Of a stretch of 20,669 bases of DNA, positions 1 through 8,129 are shown one piece after another. The DNA lies in contig JBBKXA010000140.1 in the NCBI GenBank assembly GCA_037969235.1, forward strand, positions 1 through 20,669, given 5' to 3'. Positions within the stretch are counted from its first letter, which is position 1. The number at the start of each line of letters is the position of its first letter. The notes below the pieces were generated by a model. That model saw nothing but the letters and a program-made list of their open reading frames with translations. It was not told the origin of the DNA and did not search any database. The DNA comes from TMED27 sp037969235 (GTDB taxonomy: Bacteria; Pseudomonadota; Alphaproteobacteria; Micavibrionales; Micavibrionaceae). A program made the translations under genes and the position numbers.

Positions 1-1298
1 GTTGTGACAAGGTCGTCACCGTTCAACAAATTTACACCACGATAGTTCGCGTCAACCACAATGCGGTTGATTTGGTTACGCACTTCGTTGTAGTCATTTG
101 CTAGGCTTTCCAGCTGTGAGCTACTTGTAGAGAATGCGTAAATACGACTTTGTGCTTCACCGGCGGTAGTTTGCGCCAATGGATCAAAGTTGGCGGAAGT
201 ATCACCGAAGCCAAGATTGAACGTTGTTGCCGCAGCGCCATCAACAGTTACGGTCAGGTTATTTGTTTCACCTGAAATCGCCTTTAAGCTGATTGTTCCG
301 TTTTTCTGGTCAAAGCTAGCTTCGACAAGTGAGTTGATTGCAGTAGAAGAGTTTACGGCATCGATCACGTCTTGGAATGTATCACCAGCAACAACAGTGT
401 ATGTTACACTTGTTGCTGCGGCGTCATTTACTTCGAATACGATCGTGTCGTTAGCCGCAAGGCCACCAACAATAGTTGTTCCATCGACATCTTGATATGT
501 ACCGGTGATTAGGTCACCTGCTTCGATCAAGTCACCATCTGCTTCGTAGATACTGCGTGATGTGATGGAATTACCAGCTACGATTGTCGCTGCGGCTAAA
601 GTGGTGGCGTTACCCACATCTTCAGTTGCAAAGTAGTTGCCTAAGCCTAGTGCTTGGAAACCAGCCAGTGTAACAGGGTTAGCTGCGACATCTTCGATGC
701 GGAACGAACGACCGTCTGCACTAGAGATATCAAGATAGCCATCGCTTGTTACGCTTGCAACGATTTCTCTGTCTTGGTTATCAGCAAAGGCGTTTGTGAT
801 TTTGGCGGCCAATGATTCTGCTGTATCACCTGTATTAATAGTGATTGTTTCAGAAATTTGTAAGCCGTTGTCACCAACGGTGCTGATAGCAATCTGATCA
901 CCGTCGTCGATACCTGCCAAAGATACCAAATTCGTGACTGTGCTTAGATCTGTGTTACCTAATGCTCTCGCTTCTCCTTCGGAGGCTGCTAAAACATCAC
1001 GAGCAGACGCAACAATTGAGTCGGCTTGTTCAACAAGAGTTGTAAGTGCGTTAATCCCAGAGTTGGCTGTTTCCACAGTTCTGATTGATTGGGAAATCCC
1101 ATCAAGCAGACGAGTAAGGTCACTCGCGCGGTTGTTCAAGCTTTGTGCTGAGAAGAAGTTTTGAGGATTATCAAGTGCAGAGTTCACTTTCAAACCGGTG
1201 GCAAGCTTTAATTGCGTGTCATCGATCAGACGTTGTGTGCTTTGCAATGATAACAGGTTATTCCGCAGAGCTGCGGTTAGTACGACATCAGAAGACAT
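1..1298 (-). CDS. Flagellin, conventional type (3' end outside window)
   Basis: Filament subunit, partial: 432 codons from the ATG at 1298 to the window edge, with the C-terminal D1/D0 part missing. The N-terminus (about residues 1-105) is a typical flagellin D0/D1 helical region, with LKLATGLKVNSALDNPQNFF near 30-49 and LLDGISQSIRTVETA near 64-78. The central region looks like flagellin hook-IN (FLAG_IN) modules: TITINTGDTAESLAAKI lies at 151-167 and a second related beta block follows. NYRGVNLL at 418-425 marks the return into D1. A good SD (AGGAG, 9 bases upstream) sets the start. A sigma-70-like promoter and a short palindrome lie upstream. It is the only one of the three flagellins here with an ordinary central domain, so it may be the main filament subunit (inference). 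Flagellin identity is very secure. Confidence 0.96.
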   Translation of the reverse strand, partial: MSSDVVLTAALRNNLLSLQSTQRLIDDTQLKLATGLKVNSALDNPQNFFSAQSLNNRASDLTRLLDGISQSIRTVETANSGINALTTLVEQADSIVASARDVLAASEGEARALGNTDLSTVTNLVSLAGIDDGDQIAISTVGDNGLQISETITINTGDTAESLAAKITNAFADNQDREIVASVTSDGYLDISSADGRSFRIEDVAANPVTLAGFQALGLGNYFATEDVGNATTLAAATIVAGNSITSRSIYEADGDLIEAGDLITGTYQDVDGTTIVGGLAANDTIVFEVNDAAATSVTYTVVAGDTFQDVIDAVNSSTAINSLVEASFDQKNGTISLKAISGETNNLTVTVDGAAATTFNLGFGDTSANFDPLAQTTAGEAQSRIYAFSTSSSQLESLANDYNEVRNQINRIVVDANYRGVNLLNGDDLVT

Positions 1299-1343
1299 GT
1301 TCTGTTTCTCCTTTTCTAGGTTAGTGTATGCTTACTGCATTAG

Positions 1344-1358
1344 GCCAAATACTTTGGC
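1344..1358. promoter_or_regulatory. Palindrome in the leader of the first flagellin
   Basis: A perfect inverted repeat, GCCAAA-TAC-TTTGGC, lies 45 bases upstream of the flagellin ATG. It would fall inside the 5' leader if the promoter at 1371-1400 is used. It could be an RNA hairpin or a protein operator. FlbT binds flagellin leaders in alphaproteobacteria (established for Caulobacter), but a link to this site is only a guess. Confidence 0.35.
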
Positions 1359-1370
1359 TCACTCTCTAAG

Positions 1371-1400
1371 AATATATCATAAAAATGAACTTAGTGTTAA
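1371..1400 (-). promoter_or_regulatory. Candidate sigma-70-like promoter of first flagellin
   Basis: On the minus strand, TTAACA (5 of 6 to TTGACA) is followed after 18 bases by TATATT (5 of 6 to TATAAT), roughly 70 bases upstream of the flagellin start. No sigma-54 (GG-N10-GC) or clear sigma-28 site is visible here. The spacing is slightly long and the region is AT-rich, so a chance match is possible. Confidence 0.35.
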
Positions 1401-1554
1401 CGCATTCTCGATTTATTCTCAAAAGTACAGTTTTTATACGTTTTCTTTTGCTAATGGTTAAAGGCTTAGCACACAGAATATTTTGTTACACAGTAAAGTG
1501 ATTCTTTAGTTTCGGTAAAGCTTGGTCAGTGAAATACCTTGAGAATAATAGGTT

Positions 1555-3138
1555 TTAAAACAGCCTTAATGTTGATCCTTGTGATTGGGCGGCGAGGCTT
1601 AGGGCTGTAATGCCTAGGCTTAACCGCGTTTGTGTGGCGAGGAGGTTTGCGCCTTCCTGGTTTTGATCGGCCACGATGAGGTCATCGGCACCTGAGCGAT
1701 GGGTGTTGATTTTTTGCTGGGTGAAATCACTGCGGAGGTTAATTACGGAGAGGTCGGTTACAAGTGTATTGCTAAAATTACGGATTTGCGTTTTGGCATC
1801 GGCGAGTTGTTCGAGAATAAGATTAATGTCGTTGATATCGTTAAAGTCAAATCTGGATAAGCCTAAACCGCGCGCGCTGAAGTTTTGTCCCTTTGTGGTT
1901 AGAGTGCTGGTGTGTTCGCTGTTGAAATTTGTGGTGAGATTATCATTGAATAATAAATTTATGCCATTGTAATGCGCATCCACAACGAGGCGGTCAAGCT
2001 GGTTTAAGACATTCTCATACTCGCTGTTGCGGAAGCGTTGGATTGTGCTGGCGTTAAGCGATTCGGCATGGTTGAGGAGTACGGCTTCGCTGATAACTTT
2101 GTTATAAATAGCCACATCAGAAATGCGACCGTTGAAGTTAAAGCCGTTATTACCGCCAGATTCTCCGTCATGGAATTGCGCGGCTCCGTTCATGCCACCT
2201 ATTCCAATGTCTCCGCTATGTGCGGGGAATAGGACATCGCCTGTCAGGTTTTCAAAGCCGACTTCTATGCCATCCAGATAGCCAGTAAAGCGCTGTGTAG
2301 TAAAGTTAAGGGTAAAGGCGGCGTGATAGGTTTGTCCTGCGACTATGGGGACGTTGACATTTAAATCGGCATAGCGGTTTGCGCCATTGTCATCTTCGGC
2401 TGTAAAATAAAGGAGGCCGTTGTCTATATATATTGTTAGACCGTTAACTTGCGCTCCTTCTTCGTACAAGATTTGACGGCCTGCTGTGGTGTTGGCGTTA
2501 AACACTAACTCTACGGTGCGGGCGGTTACTGTACCCAGATTGATGAGGTTTGAATCGTTGACTTGTATGCGATCATTAATCCCATCGAAGTTGACGCTGA
2601 ATGTGCCGTTGTTCGTGTAAAGTGCGGGCGCGCCCGGGGTTGCGCCGCTGTTGTAGTTTGCGCCTACGGGGCCGCCAGTGCCAACACCCGAATCAATGAT
2701 TGGTCCGCCGCTTTCATTGAGGCGGAAATATACATCGGGTCTGGCGCTGTTGATTTGCCGAAAGAGAGCTTGGGGGCTGCTGTTTACGGTTTCTTCAAAT
2801 ACAGCAGGGTCTGTTTCGCCACTTTCTAAATATTCCTTTGATGATTTGACGATGGTTTCGGCTTGATCTACCAGCTTGCTTACGCCTTCAAGGCCAGTGA
2901 TGGCCTCTTGGACGGTGCGTACGCTTTGGCTTATACCATCGAGAAGGCGGGCATGGTCAGACGCCGTATTCTGTAAGGCTTTGGCTGCGAAAAAGCTGGA
3001 AGGTTTGTCGAGGGCGGAGTTTATTTTTAGGCCAGATGCAAGGCGCAAAGTAATATCATCGATCACCCTTTCGGTGCGACCAATACTCAACAATGTACCC
3101 CGCAAAGCGGAGCTGAGTATAATATTGTTACTGACCAT
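1555..3138 (-). CDS. Flagellin with inserted LamG/concanavalin-like domain
   Basis: A 527-residue filament protein, complete. Residues 1-108 form the N-terminal D0/D1 region (LRLASGLKINSALDKPSSFF at 31-50). Residues 365-527 form the C-terminal D1/D0 region, with HYNGINLLFNDNL at 389-401 and a terminal LSLGITALSLAAQSQ followed by STLRLF. Between them, about residues 130-362, sits a LamG/jelly-roll-type beta sandwich. Its visible hallmarks are VYFRLNES (136-143), VNFDGINDRIQV (182-193), GYLDGIEV (286-293), and NGRISDVAIYNKVISEA (336-352), the usual closing strand of LamG_3/Laminin_G_3 domains. Such domains often bind glycans or proteins. The start ATG has only a weak SD (CAGG). The gene lies immediately upstream of the first flagellin in the same direction. 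Flagellin ends are certain; the LamG assignment is by motif and very likely; the ligand is unknown. Confidence 0.94.
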   Translation of the reverse strand: MVSNNIILSSALRGTLLSIGRTERVIDDITLRLASGLKINSALDKPSSFFAAKALQNTASDHARLLDGISQSVRTVQEAITGLEGVSKLVDQAETIVKSSKEYLESGETDPAVFEETVNSSPQALFRQINSARPDVYFRLNESGGPIIDSGVGTGGPVGANYNSGATPGAPALYTNNGTFSVNFDGINDRIQVNDSNLINLGTVTARTVELVFNANTTAGRQILYEEGAQVNGLTIYIDNGLLYFTAEDDNGANRYADLNVNVPIVAGQTYHAAFTLNFTTQRFTGYLDGIEVGFENLTGDVLFPAHSGDIGIGGMNGAAQFHDGESGGNNGFNFNGRISDVAIYNKVISEAVLLNHAESLNASTIQRFRNSEYENVLNQLDRLVVDAHYNGINLLFNDNLTTNFNSEHTSTLTTKGQNFSARGLGLSRFDFNDINDINLILEQLADAKTQIRNFSNTLVTDLSVINLRSDFTQQKINTHRSGADDLIVADQNQEGANLLATQTRLSLGITALSLAAQSQGSTLRLF

Positions 3139-3165
3139 GCCTGACCGTTCTTTGCGATTCTCGCA

Positions 3166-3203
3166 ACTGGTTTAGCGTACATACATCCTGTACATTTTCC
3201 AGT
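3166..3203. repeat. Nested inverted repeats in leader of LamG flagellin
   Basis: ACTGG at 3166-3170 pairs with CCAGT at 3199-3203, and inside it GTAC at 3177-3180 pairs with GTAC at 3190-3193. The pair lies 28-65 bases upstream of the LamG-flagellin ATG. The arms are short (5 and 4 bp), so this is weak. It is listed because the other two flagellin genes also carry palindromes in the same relative place. Confidence 0.2.
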
Positions 3204-3254
3204 ATATCACGGGATTTGTTAAGAAAGATTAATGATTTTTATGGGCTATCTGGA

Positions 3255-3519
3255 TTAAGGTATTGGAAAACTATCGTTCCAAGATGTGAGGCCATTCGGT
3301 TCAAACTTGCGGGGGATGCGAATGGCATCTATGTCTTTTATTGGGAATAAGGGGGCAAAATCAGGGCGCGGAAGATAAGTACGCGTTTTATCCATTCTTA
3401 AAATCGCGGCATCGTCATGCGTAAGCGCGCTGGCCACTGACAAGTGTAGTGCGCTCGCCCTCAATGGTTTGATTTAACTCTTTAAAACCATGCGCAAAAT
3501 CTTTGTATATTAATGTCAT
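3255..3519 (-). pseudogene. Small hypothetical ORF, apparently split by a +1 frameshift
   Basis: Two minus-strand reading frames meet around 3415-3430. Frame A starts at the ATG at 3519 (MTLIYKDFAHGFKELNQ...) and stops at 3415 after 34 residues. Frame B continues without a stop to 3255 and ends ...NGLTSWNDSFPIP. Skipping one base near 3420-3425 joins them into one protein of about 88 residues with a coherent composition. I do not recognise the family. The upstream extension of frame A runs through a strong terminator (3559-3600) and gives a Pro/Trp-rich stretch that is clearly not coding, so the ATG at 3519 is the likely start. Alternatives are a sequencing error, a decayed gene, or no gene at all. 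Confidence 0.3.
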
Positions 3520-3558
3520 AATGAGCAATGTGCAGGACTTGCTTGTGTATGTCAAATT

Positions 3559-3600
3559 AAAAAACCGCCACCACGGCGCGGGGGCGGGTGATGGCGGTTT
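3559..3600 (-). terminator. Rho-independent terminator of the flgI-flgE operon
   Basis: Read on the minus strand, AAACCGCCATCAC and GTGGTGGCGGTTT form a 13-bp GC-rich stem with one G-U pair and a 13-base C-rich loop, followed directly by a run of T (bases 3564-3559). It is the first canonical minus-strand terminator after flgE, about 280 bases downstream of its stop, so flgE mRNA probably has a long structured 3' end. Confidence 0.8.
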
Positions 3601-3641
3601 GGGCAAGCTATTCGCTGTGCTTAAGCTTGCGTAATGTTTCT

Positions 3642-3647
3642 TATAAT
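3642..3647 (+). promoter_or_regulatory. Isolated perfect -10 hexamer, plus strand
   Basis: TATAAT is present, but no good -35 hexamer stands 16-18 bases upstream (GCTTAA at 17). If active it would start a plus-strand transcript near 3654 that runs through the structured stretch 3682-3815. Weak evidence. Confidence 0.2.
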
Positions 3648-3681
3648 TTACCAAAAGATAAATTGAAGAAACTTAATTAAT

Positions 3682-3815
3682 GGGGCGCACCGAACATTGT
3701 GTGGGTTCTTCCACTTCACTAGGGTATTAGGGCATTGCCCGATGCGCCCGTCTGCAATTTGATCGCGTCGTTCTGATTTGATCGGTCTACAGATGGCCGG
3801 ATTGCTCTATTTTTT
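3682..3815. ncRNA. Structured intergenic element, possible small RNA
   Basis: There is no ORF in 3655-3882. GGGCGCA at 3683-3689 pairs with TGCGCCC at 3743-3749 and encloses two hairpins, GTGG/CCAC (3701-3714) and GGGC-ATT-GCCC (3730-3740), giving a three-way junction. Further along, GCAAT at 3754-3758 pairs with ATTGC at 3801-3805, which is followed on the plus strand by CTATTTTTT, a terminator-like U tract. ATTTGATCG occurs twice (3757-3765 and 3776-3784). It could be a plus-strand small RNA of about 160 bases ending near 3815, or structure in the 3' end of the flgE mRNA. I could not match it to 6S, SRP, tmRNA or a known riboswitch. Confidence 0.3.
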
Positions 3816-3855
3816 AAAGGCTAGGACGTAGCGGGTATTCTACTGACCTTTAAAA
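3812..3855. repeat. Inverted repeat just downstream of flgE
   Basis: TTTTAAAGG (3812-3820) is the exact reverse complement of CCTTTAAAA (3847-3855). Inside it GTAG (3828-3831) pairs with CTAC (3840-3843). The element starts 28 bases after the flgE stop. No U tract follows on the minus strand, so it is more likely an mRNA-end stabilising hairpin than a terminator. Confidence 0.4.
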
Positions 3856-3882
3856 GTTGTTAGAGCGCTCCGGAACTTGTTC

Positions 3883-5637
3883 TTATCTTAATCTCAGCAG
3901 ATCCTCCGTCATTTGGTCGACTGTATTGATTACGCGTGTCCCTGCACCGAAGGCGCGTTGGGAGACGATTAATCGTGCAAACTCATCGGCAAGGTCAACG
4001 TTGGAGGCTTCGAGTGTGGAAGGCTCCACGAAGCCCGCGCCGCCTGTTCCTGCTTCACGTAAGTTTTCCTCGCCTGAGAGCGAATTTTCGCTGTAGGCTG
4101 TACCTGATACTTCGGATAGGCCGTTGGTGTTGGCGAAAGTGATGAGCGGCGCTTTGTAGAGTGTGGCGCTCGCACCGTTGGAGAATCTGGCGATGATAAA
4201 GCCTTCGCGGTTGATCTCAATACCTGTTCTTAATCCCAGCTCCGCGCCGTTTTGATCGGCAAAGATCACATCGAAATTACCGGAGAATTGAGAGAAACGT
4301 TCAACATCGACATTAATATTTTGTGGGTTAGAGCCGTTATTCCAATCAATCTGCGATAGGTTGATATCGATATTACCGTTATTGTCAGGCAGAGCATTCA
4401 GTGTACCGTCACCACCAAAGTTCAATAGACCTCGGCTCAGTGATGTTCCATCAGGGTGCACCACATTGAGCTGCCACCAGCCGCGGTTATTATATTGTGC
4501 ATCACCGGGTCTGAATTGCAGGGTTGGAAATACGTGGCCTGTTGTTGTGTCACCAGTACTGTATGGTGGTGAGTCTGTGGGCGTTCCGTTATCATATGCG
4601 CCACTGGTTAAGTCGTCGGATACAAATGTCTGCGGATTGGTTGCCAAAGTAATGCCAAGACCAGTTAATGGCGTGCCTGTGGTGTTTTGAAGTGTTACCG
4701 TATTTGTAGCGCCACCTTGAAATTCATCGCGCTGTATCACCAGTTCGCCGTTATTGGCAAGGAAAGCGCTGACACCGATACCTGCGTTATTGATCTCGCT
4801 CAAAATATCGTTGATTGTGCGAACTTCGCCAGCGGCGGCAGGGACACCTGCTACGATTGTTAGTGTTAGTGGCCCGCCGAGTTCGGAGGACACATCAAAT
4901 GTATTACCAGCTGTTAGGCCGAGATCGGTAATCAGATTGTCTGTCGCGAGCAAATCACCGATTTGTCCAGCTGCTGTGGCTTGTGGACCATAGGTTTTGG
5001 TGTATTCAAATGTGAGGGTTTGCGCCGCACCTAGTGAATCAAAGACTGTAATGCCGCGCGAAAAATCAGCAGGACCATTGAGGGAGGCTGCCAAAGTTTG
5101 GTCTTCGGCAGAAGCGTTTAAGTTAATCGCTAGTTCTGCGGAGCTGGTTGGGCGTGTGAGGCCGCCAAGGAAAGCCACATCAGCGGGAACGAGCGAGGAT
5201 AAATCGCCTTGGTTGGCGGGTAATTGACCGTTGGCATCAATAGGCCAAGCGTAGAGTACAAACCCTGCCGCGTTGCGCAATAACCCTTGAGAATCTTCGG
5301 AAAACTGTCCGGCGCGGGTGTATAAAAACTCCTGCGTGTTAGAAGCGTCACGTTTGACTGCGAATAAACCGTTTCCTGAGATCGCTGCATCTGTCGAGGA
5401 GGCTGTTTGTTGCAGCGCACCTTGTTGGTCTACACGTTGTAGGCGGTTGACTGTTACCGTACCCGGTGAGTATGTAGATAAGCGGCTTTGTGATGTCACC
5501 AAGCTTTCAAATGCGGCTTCGGAGCGTTTAAAGCCCGTGGTCGAGATGTTGGCGATGTTGTTGGATATGATCGCCGTGTTTTGCGATTGTGCAAATAACG
5601 CTGATACGCCTGTAAAGAGTGATCCGAATAGTCCCAT
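3883..5637 (-). CDS. flgE: Flagellar hook protein FlgE
   Basis: Forms the hook, the flexible joint between rod and filament; exported by the flagellar type III system and polymerised under the FlgD cap. The N-terminus has the rod/hook signature SNNIANISTTGFKRSEAAF (residues 26-44). The C-terminus has the matching helix, ending VSQRAFGAGTRVINTVDQMT then EDLLRLR. At 584 residues it is much longer than the roughly 400 of enteric FlgE and close to the long alphaproteobacterial type; the extra mass is in the central domains (roughly 180-480). The start is fixed by AAGGAG eight bases upstream. It follows flgD by 31 bases and is the last gene of the operon. Confidence 0.97.
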   Translation of the reverse strand: MGLFGSLFTGVSALFAQSQNTAIISNNIANISTTGFKRSEAAFESLVTSQSRLSTYSPGTVTVNRLQRVDQQGALQQTASSTDAAISGNGLFAVKRDASNTQEFLYTRAGQFSEDSQGLLRNAAGFVLYAWPIDANGQLPANQGDLSSLVPADVAFLGGLTRPTSSAELAINLNASAEDQTLAASLNGPADFSRGITVFDSLGAAQTLTFEYTKTYGPQATAAGQIGDLLATDNLITDLGLTAGNTFDVSSELGGPLTLTIVAGVPAAAGEVRTINDILSEINNAGIGVSAFLANNGELVIQRDEFQGGATNTVTLQNTTGTPLTGLGITLATNPQTFVSDDLTSGAYDNGTPTDSPPYSTGDTTTGHVFPTLQFRPGDAQYNNRGWWQLNVVHPDGTSLSRGLLNFGGDGTLNALPDNNGNIDINLSQIDWNNGSNPQNINVDVERFSQFSGNFDVIFADQNGAELGLRTGIEINREGFIIARFSNGASATLYKAPLITFANTNGLSEVSGTAYSENSLSGEENLREAGTGGAGFVEPSTLEASNVDLADEFARLIVSQRAFGAGTRVINTVDQMTEDLLRLR

Positions 5638-5668
5638 GAGTTTTCTCCTTTTAGTATATAAAGTCTGT

Positions 5669-6382
5669 TTAAGCGGTTGCTGTCGTTGTTGTGTCTTCTT
5701 CGTTGTTTATTTCTTCGGGTGGTACGGTGACATTGAGGATGTTGCCGACGGATACGGCGCGCTCCCCGATCAGTAGGAAAATCTGGCCGTTTTGTGTTTC
5801 TACTCCGCGCACGCGTCCTTCTACGACGGTGCTTGATCCGATGGATTTTGTGTTAATGTCAAAGGCATCAATACGAACGTTATAAGTGCCTTTGGGGACG
5901 GGATTGCCGTTTTTATCGAGGCCGTTCCAGATGAATTCATGGCTGCCCGCTGATTTTTCGGCGGAGGCCTCAAATATTGTTGTGCCTTTTTCATCTTGAA
6001 TGCGGATTTTGGCTTCTACGGCTTGACCGTCAAGAGCGTAATTGAGAGTTACAGGATCGTTTCCGTCGGAATAGAATTCAGAGCCGACATAACTAGCGTC
6101 TAATCCGACATAGCCGAGGGCAGAGCCTACGGCATTGCCGAGCTGTAGTGCGACAAGAGCGTCGAGTTTCTGGTTGGTGTTGATTTGTTGTTCTACGCCT
6201 GTGAACGCGACCAATTGATTAGTGAATTCGTTGGTTTCCATGGGCGAAAGTGGGTCCTGGTTTTGCAGCTGCACCGTGAGCAGCGTCAAAAATTGGCTAA
6301 AATCTGTGGCCAATTTCGAAGTTGAGGCGTTTGTCTTTGCCTGATCATTTAGCGCTGTGCCTATTGTTACGTCAGATACCAT
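5669..6382 (-). CDS. flgD: Hook assembly cap protein FlgD
   Basis: Caps the growing hook and is needed for FlgE polymerisation. The N-terminal FlgD domain is plain: FLTLLTVQLQNQDPLSPMET then NEFTNQLVAFTGVEQQ, the family signature. The second half contains the FlgD Ig-like/tudor fold region (FIWNGLDKNGNPVPKGTYNV). The frame is open ten codons further upstream to a TTG at 6412, but the ATG at 6382 has AGGAG seven bases before it and avoids overlapping fliK, so it is preferred, giving 237 residues. The tail is Thr/Glu-rich (NNEEDTTTTATA). It sits between fliK and flgE, the usual place. Confidence 0.96.
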   Translation of the reverse strand: MVSDVTIGTALNDQAKTNASTSKLATDFSQFLTLLTVQLQNQDPLSPMETNEFTNQLVAFTGVEQQINTNQKLDALVALQLGNAVGSALGYVGLDASYVGSEFYSDGNDPVTLNYALDGQAVEAKIRIQDEKGTTIFEASAEKSAGSHEFIWNGLDKNGNPVPKGTYNVRIDAFDINTKSIGSSTVVEGRVRGVETQNGQIFLLIGERAVSVGNILNVTVPPEEINNEEDTTTTATA

Positions 6383-6402
6383 GTGTTTTCTCCTTGTTCT
6401 CG

Positions 6403-8100
6403 TTATGCCCAAATGTCGTAGCGGGTCATGCCGCTTTCGGGGTCAAAATGCCAATTCATTGTTGTTTCGATTATCTCTAATGGCTCGCCATCATTATTTG
6501 CACCCGTGCCGCCGCCGTCATGGCCGCCCCCGCGTTGGTTGTCTTGATCGAAATCAAAGCCATGTTCGGCGAGCTCAAAACTGAGGCCGCTATCCGCGTC
6601 TAATCCTGCATCTTGAAGGGCGCGCTCAAGCAATTGTGCGTCGCGTTGCATCATCAGGTGCGTTTCGGGTCTTTCCGATGTCACAGTGGCCTTTACGGAT
6701 TTATCTTTGCCGAAATCCATGCGCACTTCGACGCGGCCTAAATCGGGTGGGTCAAGTTGTATGGATAATGAACGTCCACCGTCGTTAGGTGAGCCGGCCA
6801 TTTTTTGCATCTTGATAGCGACCATTTGTGTGGCAGGGTGCGATGCGCCCGCGCTTGCGGCTTGTGTCGAGATCGCGGTCAAATGCCCCAATGTTGAGGG
6901 TAGGGCGCTGGATGTATTCAGCCCATATTGATCAAGCATAGTTGTTGAGCCATCAAACGCGGCGGTGAGCAGTGGGTTGGCTGCATTAAAATTGACAAGT
7001 CCGGCGGGTATGGCCGTGTTTTTTGTGTTGTTGCCGATGTCTTTTAATAGAGCGTCAAAAGTGTTTTTGCCTTTCTCGCCTGTTTTGCCTGAAGCATCTG
7101 GCATTAATCCTGTGCTGCCTTCAAATTCACTGATGTTAAATGTGGCGCCATTATTGTTCAGGCTGAAATTTTGTTGTTTTAGAGTTAATGGCTGGATCAA
7201 CGCGCGGATTGCTGATTGCGTTAGCACAGCAGGGGTTGAAAAATTAATCGGTGTCTCTGTGGTTTGCGGCACGAGATTAACGGCAAGCCCTGCTAGTTTT
7301 TGCATTAAATCTTCGGGGATGTTTTGCGCAATTGCCAATTCTTGCAGGCGCGTGAGGTCTTCTGGCGTGAGGTTGGCAGTTGTGATGTCGGTTTGCGGGT
7401 TTTTTTGTATTGCTTTGATTTTGGCTTTGATCACGTTGATATTGTGGACAAAAATTTCTTTTGGTGTTTCTTCTTCGATCAAAAGCGCGTTGAGAAGGCG
7501 CGAGCTACCGTTTTCGATGTTTTCAGCCGTAATCACGCCATCGCTTAAGGGGGCAATCACATCATCAAGAGCCTTTTGATTTAAGATCAGCGTTTGGATA
7601 AGCGCGGCATTGACATCTAGCCCCGTGCTTTTGACCATATCTTGAACTTCTTGTTCGATTTCGGGGTTGGCCGCGAGGATTTTCACTAGCTCCATTTGTG
7701 TTTGTTCTTGTGTAGGTTTTTGCGTTGTTGCCTCTTTTATAAGGCCGCGAATGTAATCACCAATATCTTTTAATTGTGTAGCGGTGATTTCAACGGCCTG
7801 TTCTGGTGTTTGTTCTGTTTTTAATTGCGCGGTCAATTCTACGATTTGTTTTTGAAGCTGTTTTGGAGTGATGACGTTATGAGTTGTTTGATCGCGTGCG
7901 TTTTTATCTGCAATGTTTCCATTTGATTTTTCGGCTGGTTTCTCAGCTGTTTTTTCGCGTGCTTCTTTAGAAGTGTAGTTTTCGAATTTATCGCTATCGG
8001 TAGCGCTTTTACTGCGTCCATGATCCACATCACGCGTATTCACATTTTTAATATGTGTTTCCTTTAATGGTTGGAATATGATGGATGCGTCGAAATTCAT
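6403..8100 (-). CDS. fliK: Flagellar hook-length control protein FliK
   Basis: Secreted ruler that sets hook length and triggers the switch of export specificity from hook to filament subunits. The protein is 565 residues. The long N-terminal and middle region (1-420) is low-complexity, Gln/Thr/Asn-rich, as usual for FliK. The conserved C-terminal Flg_hook domain is at about 426-515, with SIQLDPPDLGRVEV (446-459) and THLMMQRDAQLLERAL (455-495 region), the recognisable core. After it comes a Gly/Asp/His-rich stretch (QRGGGHDGGGTGANNDGE) and a conserved-looking end (TTMNWHFDPESGMTRYDIWA). Followed after 20 bases by flgD. The N-terminus could also start slightly downstream, but the ATG at 8100 has an AGGAC SD. 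Confidence 0.93.
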   Translation of the reverse strand: MNFDASIIFQPLKETHIKNVNTRDVDHGRSKSATDSDKFENYTSKEAREKTAEKPAEKSNGNIADKNARDQTTHNVITPKQLQKQIVELTAQLKTEQTPEQAVEITATQLKDIGDYIRGLIKEATTQKPTQEQTQMELVKILAANPEIEQEVQDMVKSTGLDVNAALIQTLILNQKALDDVIAPLSDGVITAENIENGSSRLLNALLIEEETPKEIFVHNINVIKAKIKAIQKNPQTDITTANLTPEDLTRLQELAIAQNIPEDLMQKLAGLAVNLVPQTTETPINFSTPAVLTQSAIRALIQPLTLKQQNFSLNNNGATFNISEFEGSTGLMPDASGKTGEKGKNTFDALLKDIGNNTKNTAIPAGLVNFNAANPLLTAAFDGSTTMLDQYGLNTSSALPSTLGHLTAISTQAASAGASHPATQMVAIKMQKMAGSPNDGGRSLSIQLDPPDLGRVEVRMDFGKDKSVKATVTSERPETHLMMQRDAQLLERALQDAGLDADSGLSFELAEHGFDFDQDNQRGGGHDGGGTGANNDGEPLEIIETTMNWHFDPESGMTRYDIWA

Positions 8101-8129
8101 ATTTGTCCTTATTTTATCCTGTTATCCTG

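Noticed and set aside
1341..1365. Sigma-54 site before the first flagellin (TTGGCC...AAGCA)
   Set aside because: The GG to GC spacing is 13, not 10, so it does not fit the RpoN geometry.
3221..3234. CtrA box TTAA-N-TTAA upstream of the LamG flagellin
   Set aside because: The spacer is 6 bases instead of 7, in AT-rich DNA.
3520..3654. Upstream extension of the small minus-strand ORF
   Set aside because: It is translated terminator sequence (Pro/Trp-rich), so coding is unlikely; the ATG at 3519 was taken instead.
3812..3876. Integron attC-like site from the inverted repeat near flgE
   Set aside because: No GTTRRRY/RYYYAAC core pair and no integrase or cassettes.
5318..5776. 152-residue open frame on the plus strand
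   Set aside because: Antisense to the flgE start and flgD end; crosses two secure genes and has no family features.
6965..7579. 204-residue open frame on the plus strand
   Set aside because: It lies fully antisense to fliK, which has a clear domain and operon context; cysteine/valine-rich random-looking product without SD.
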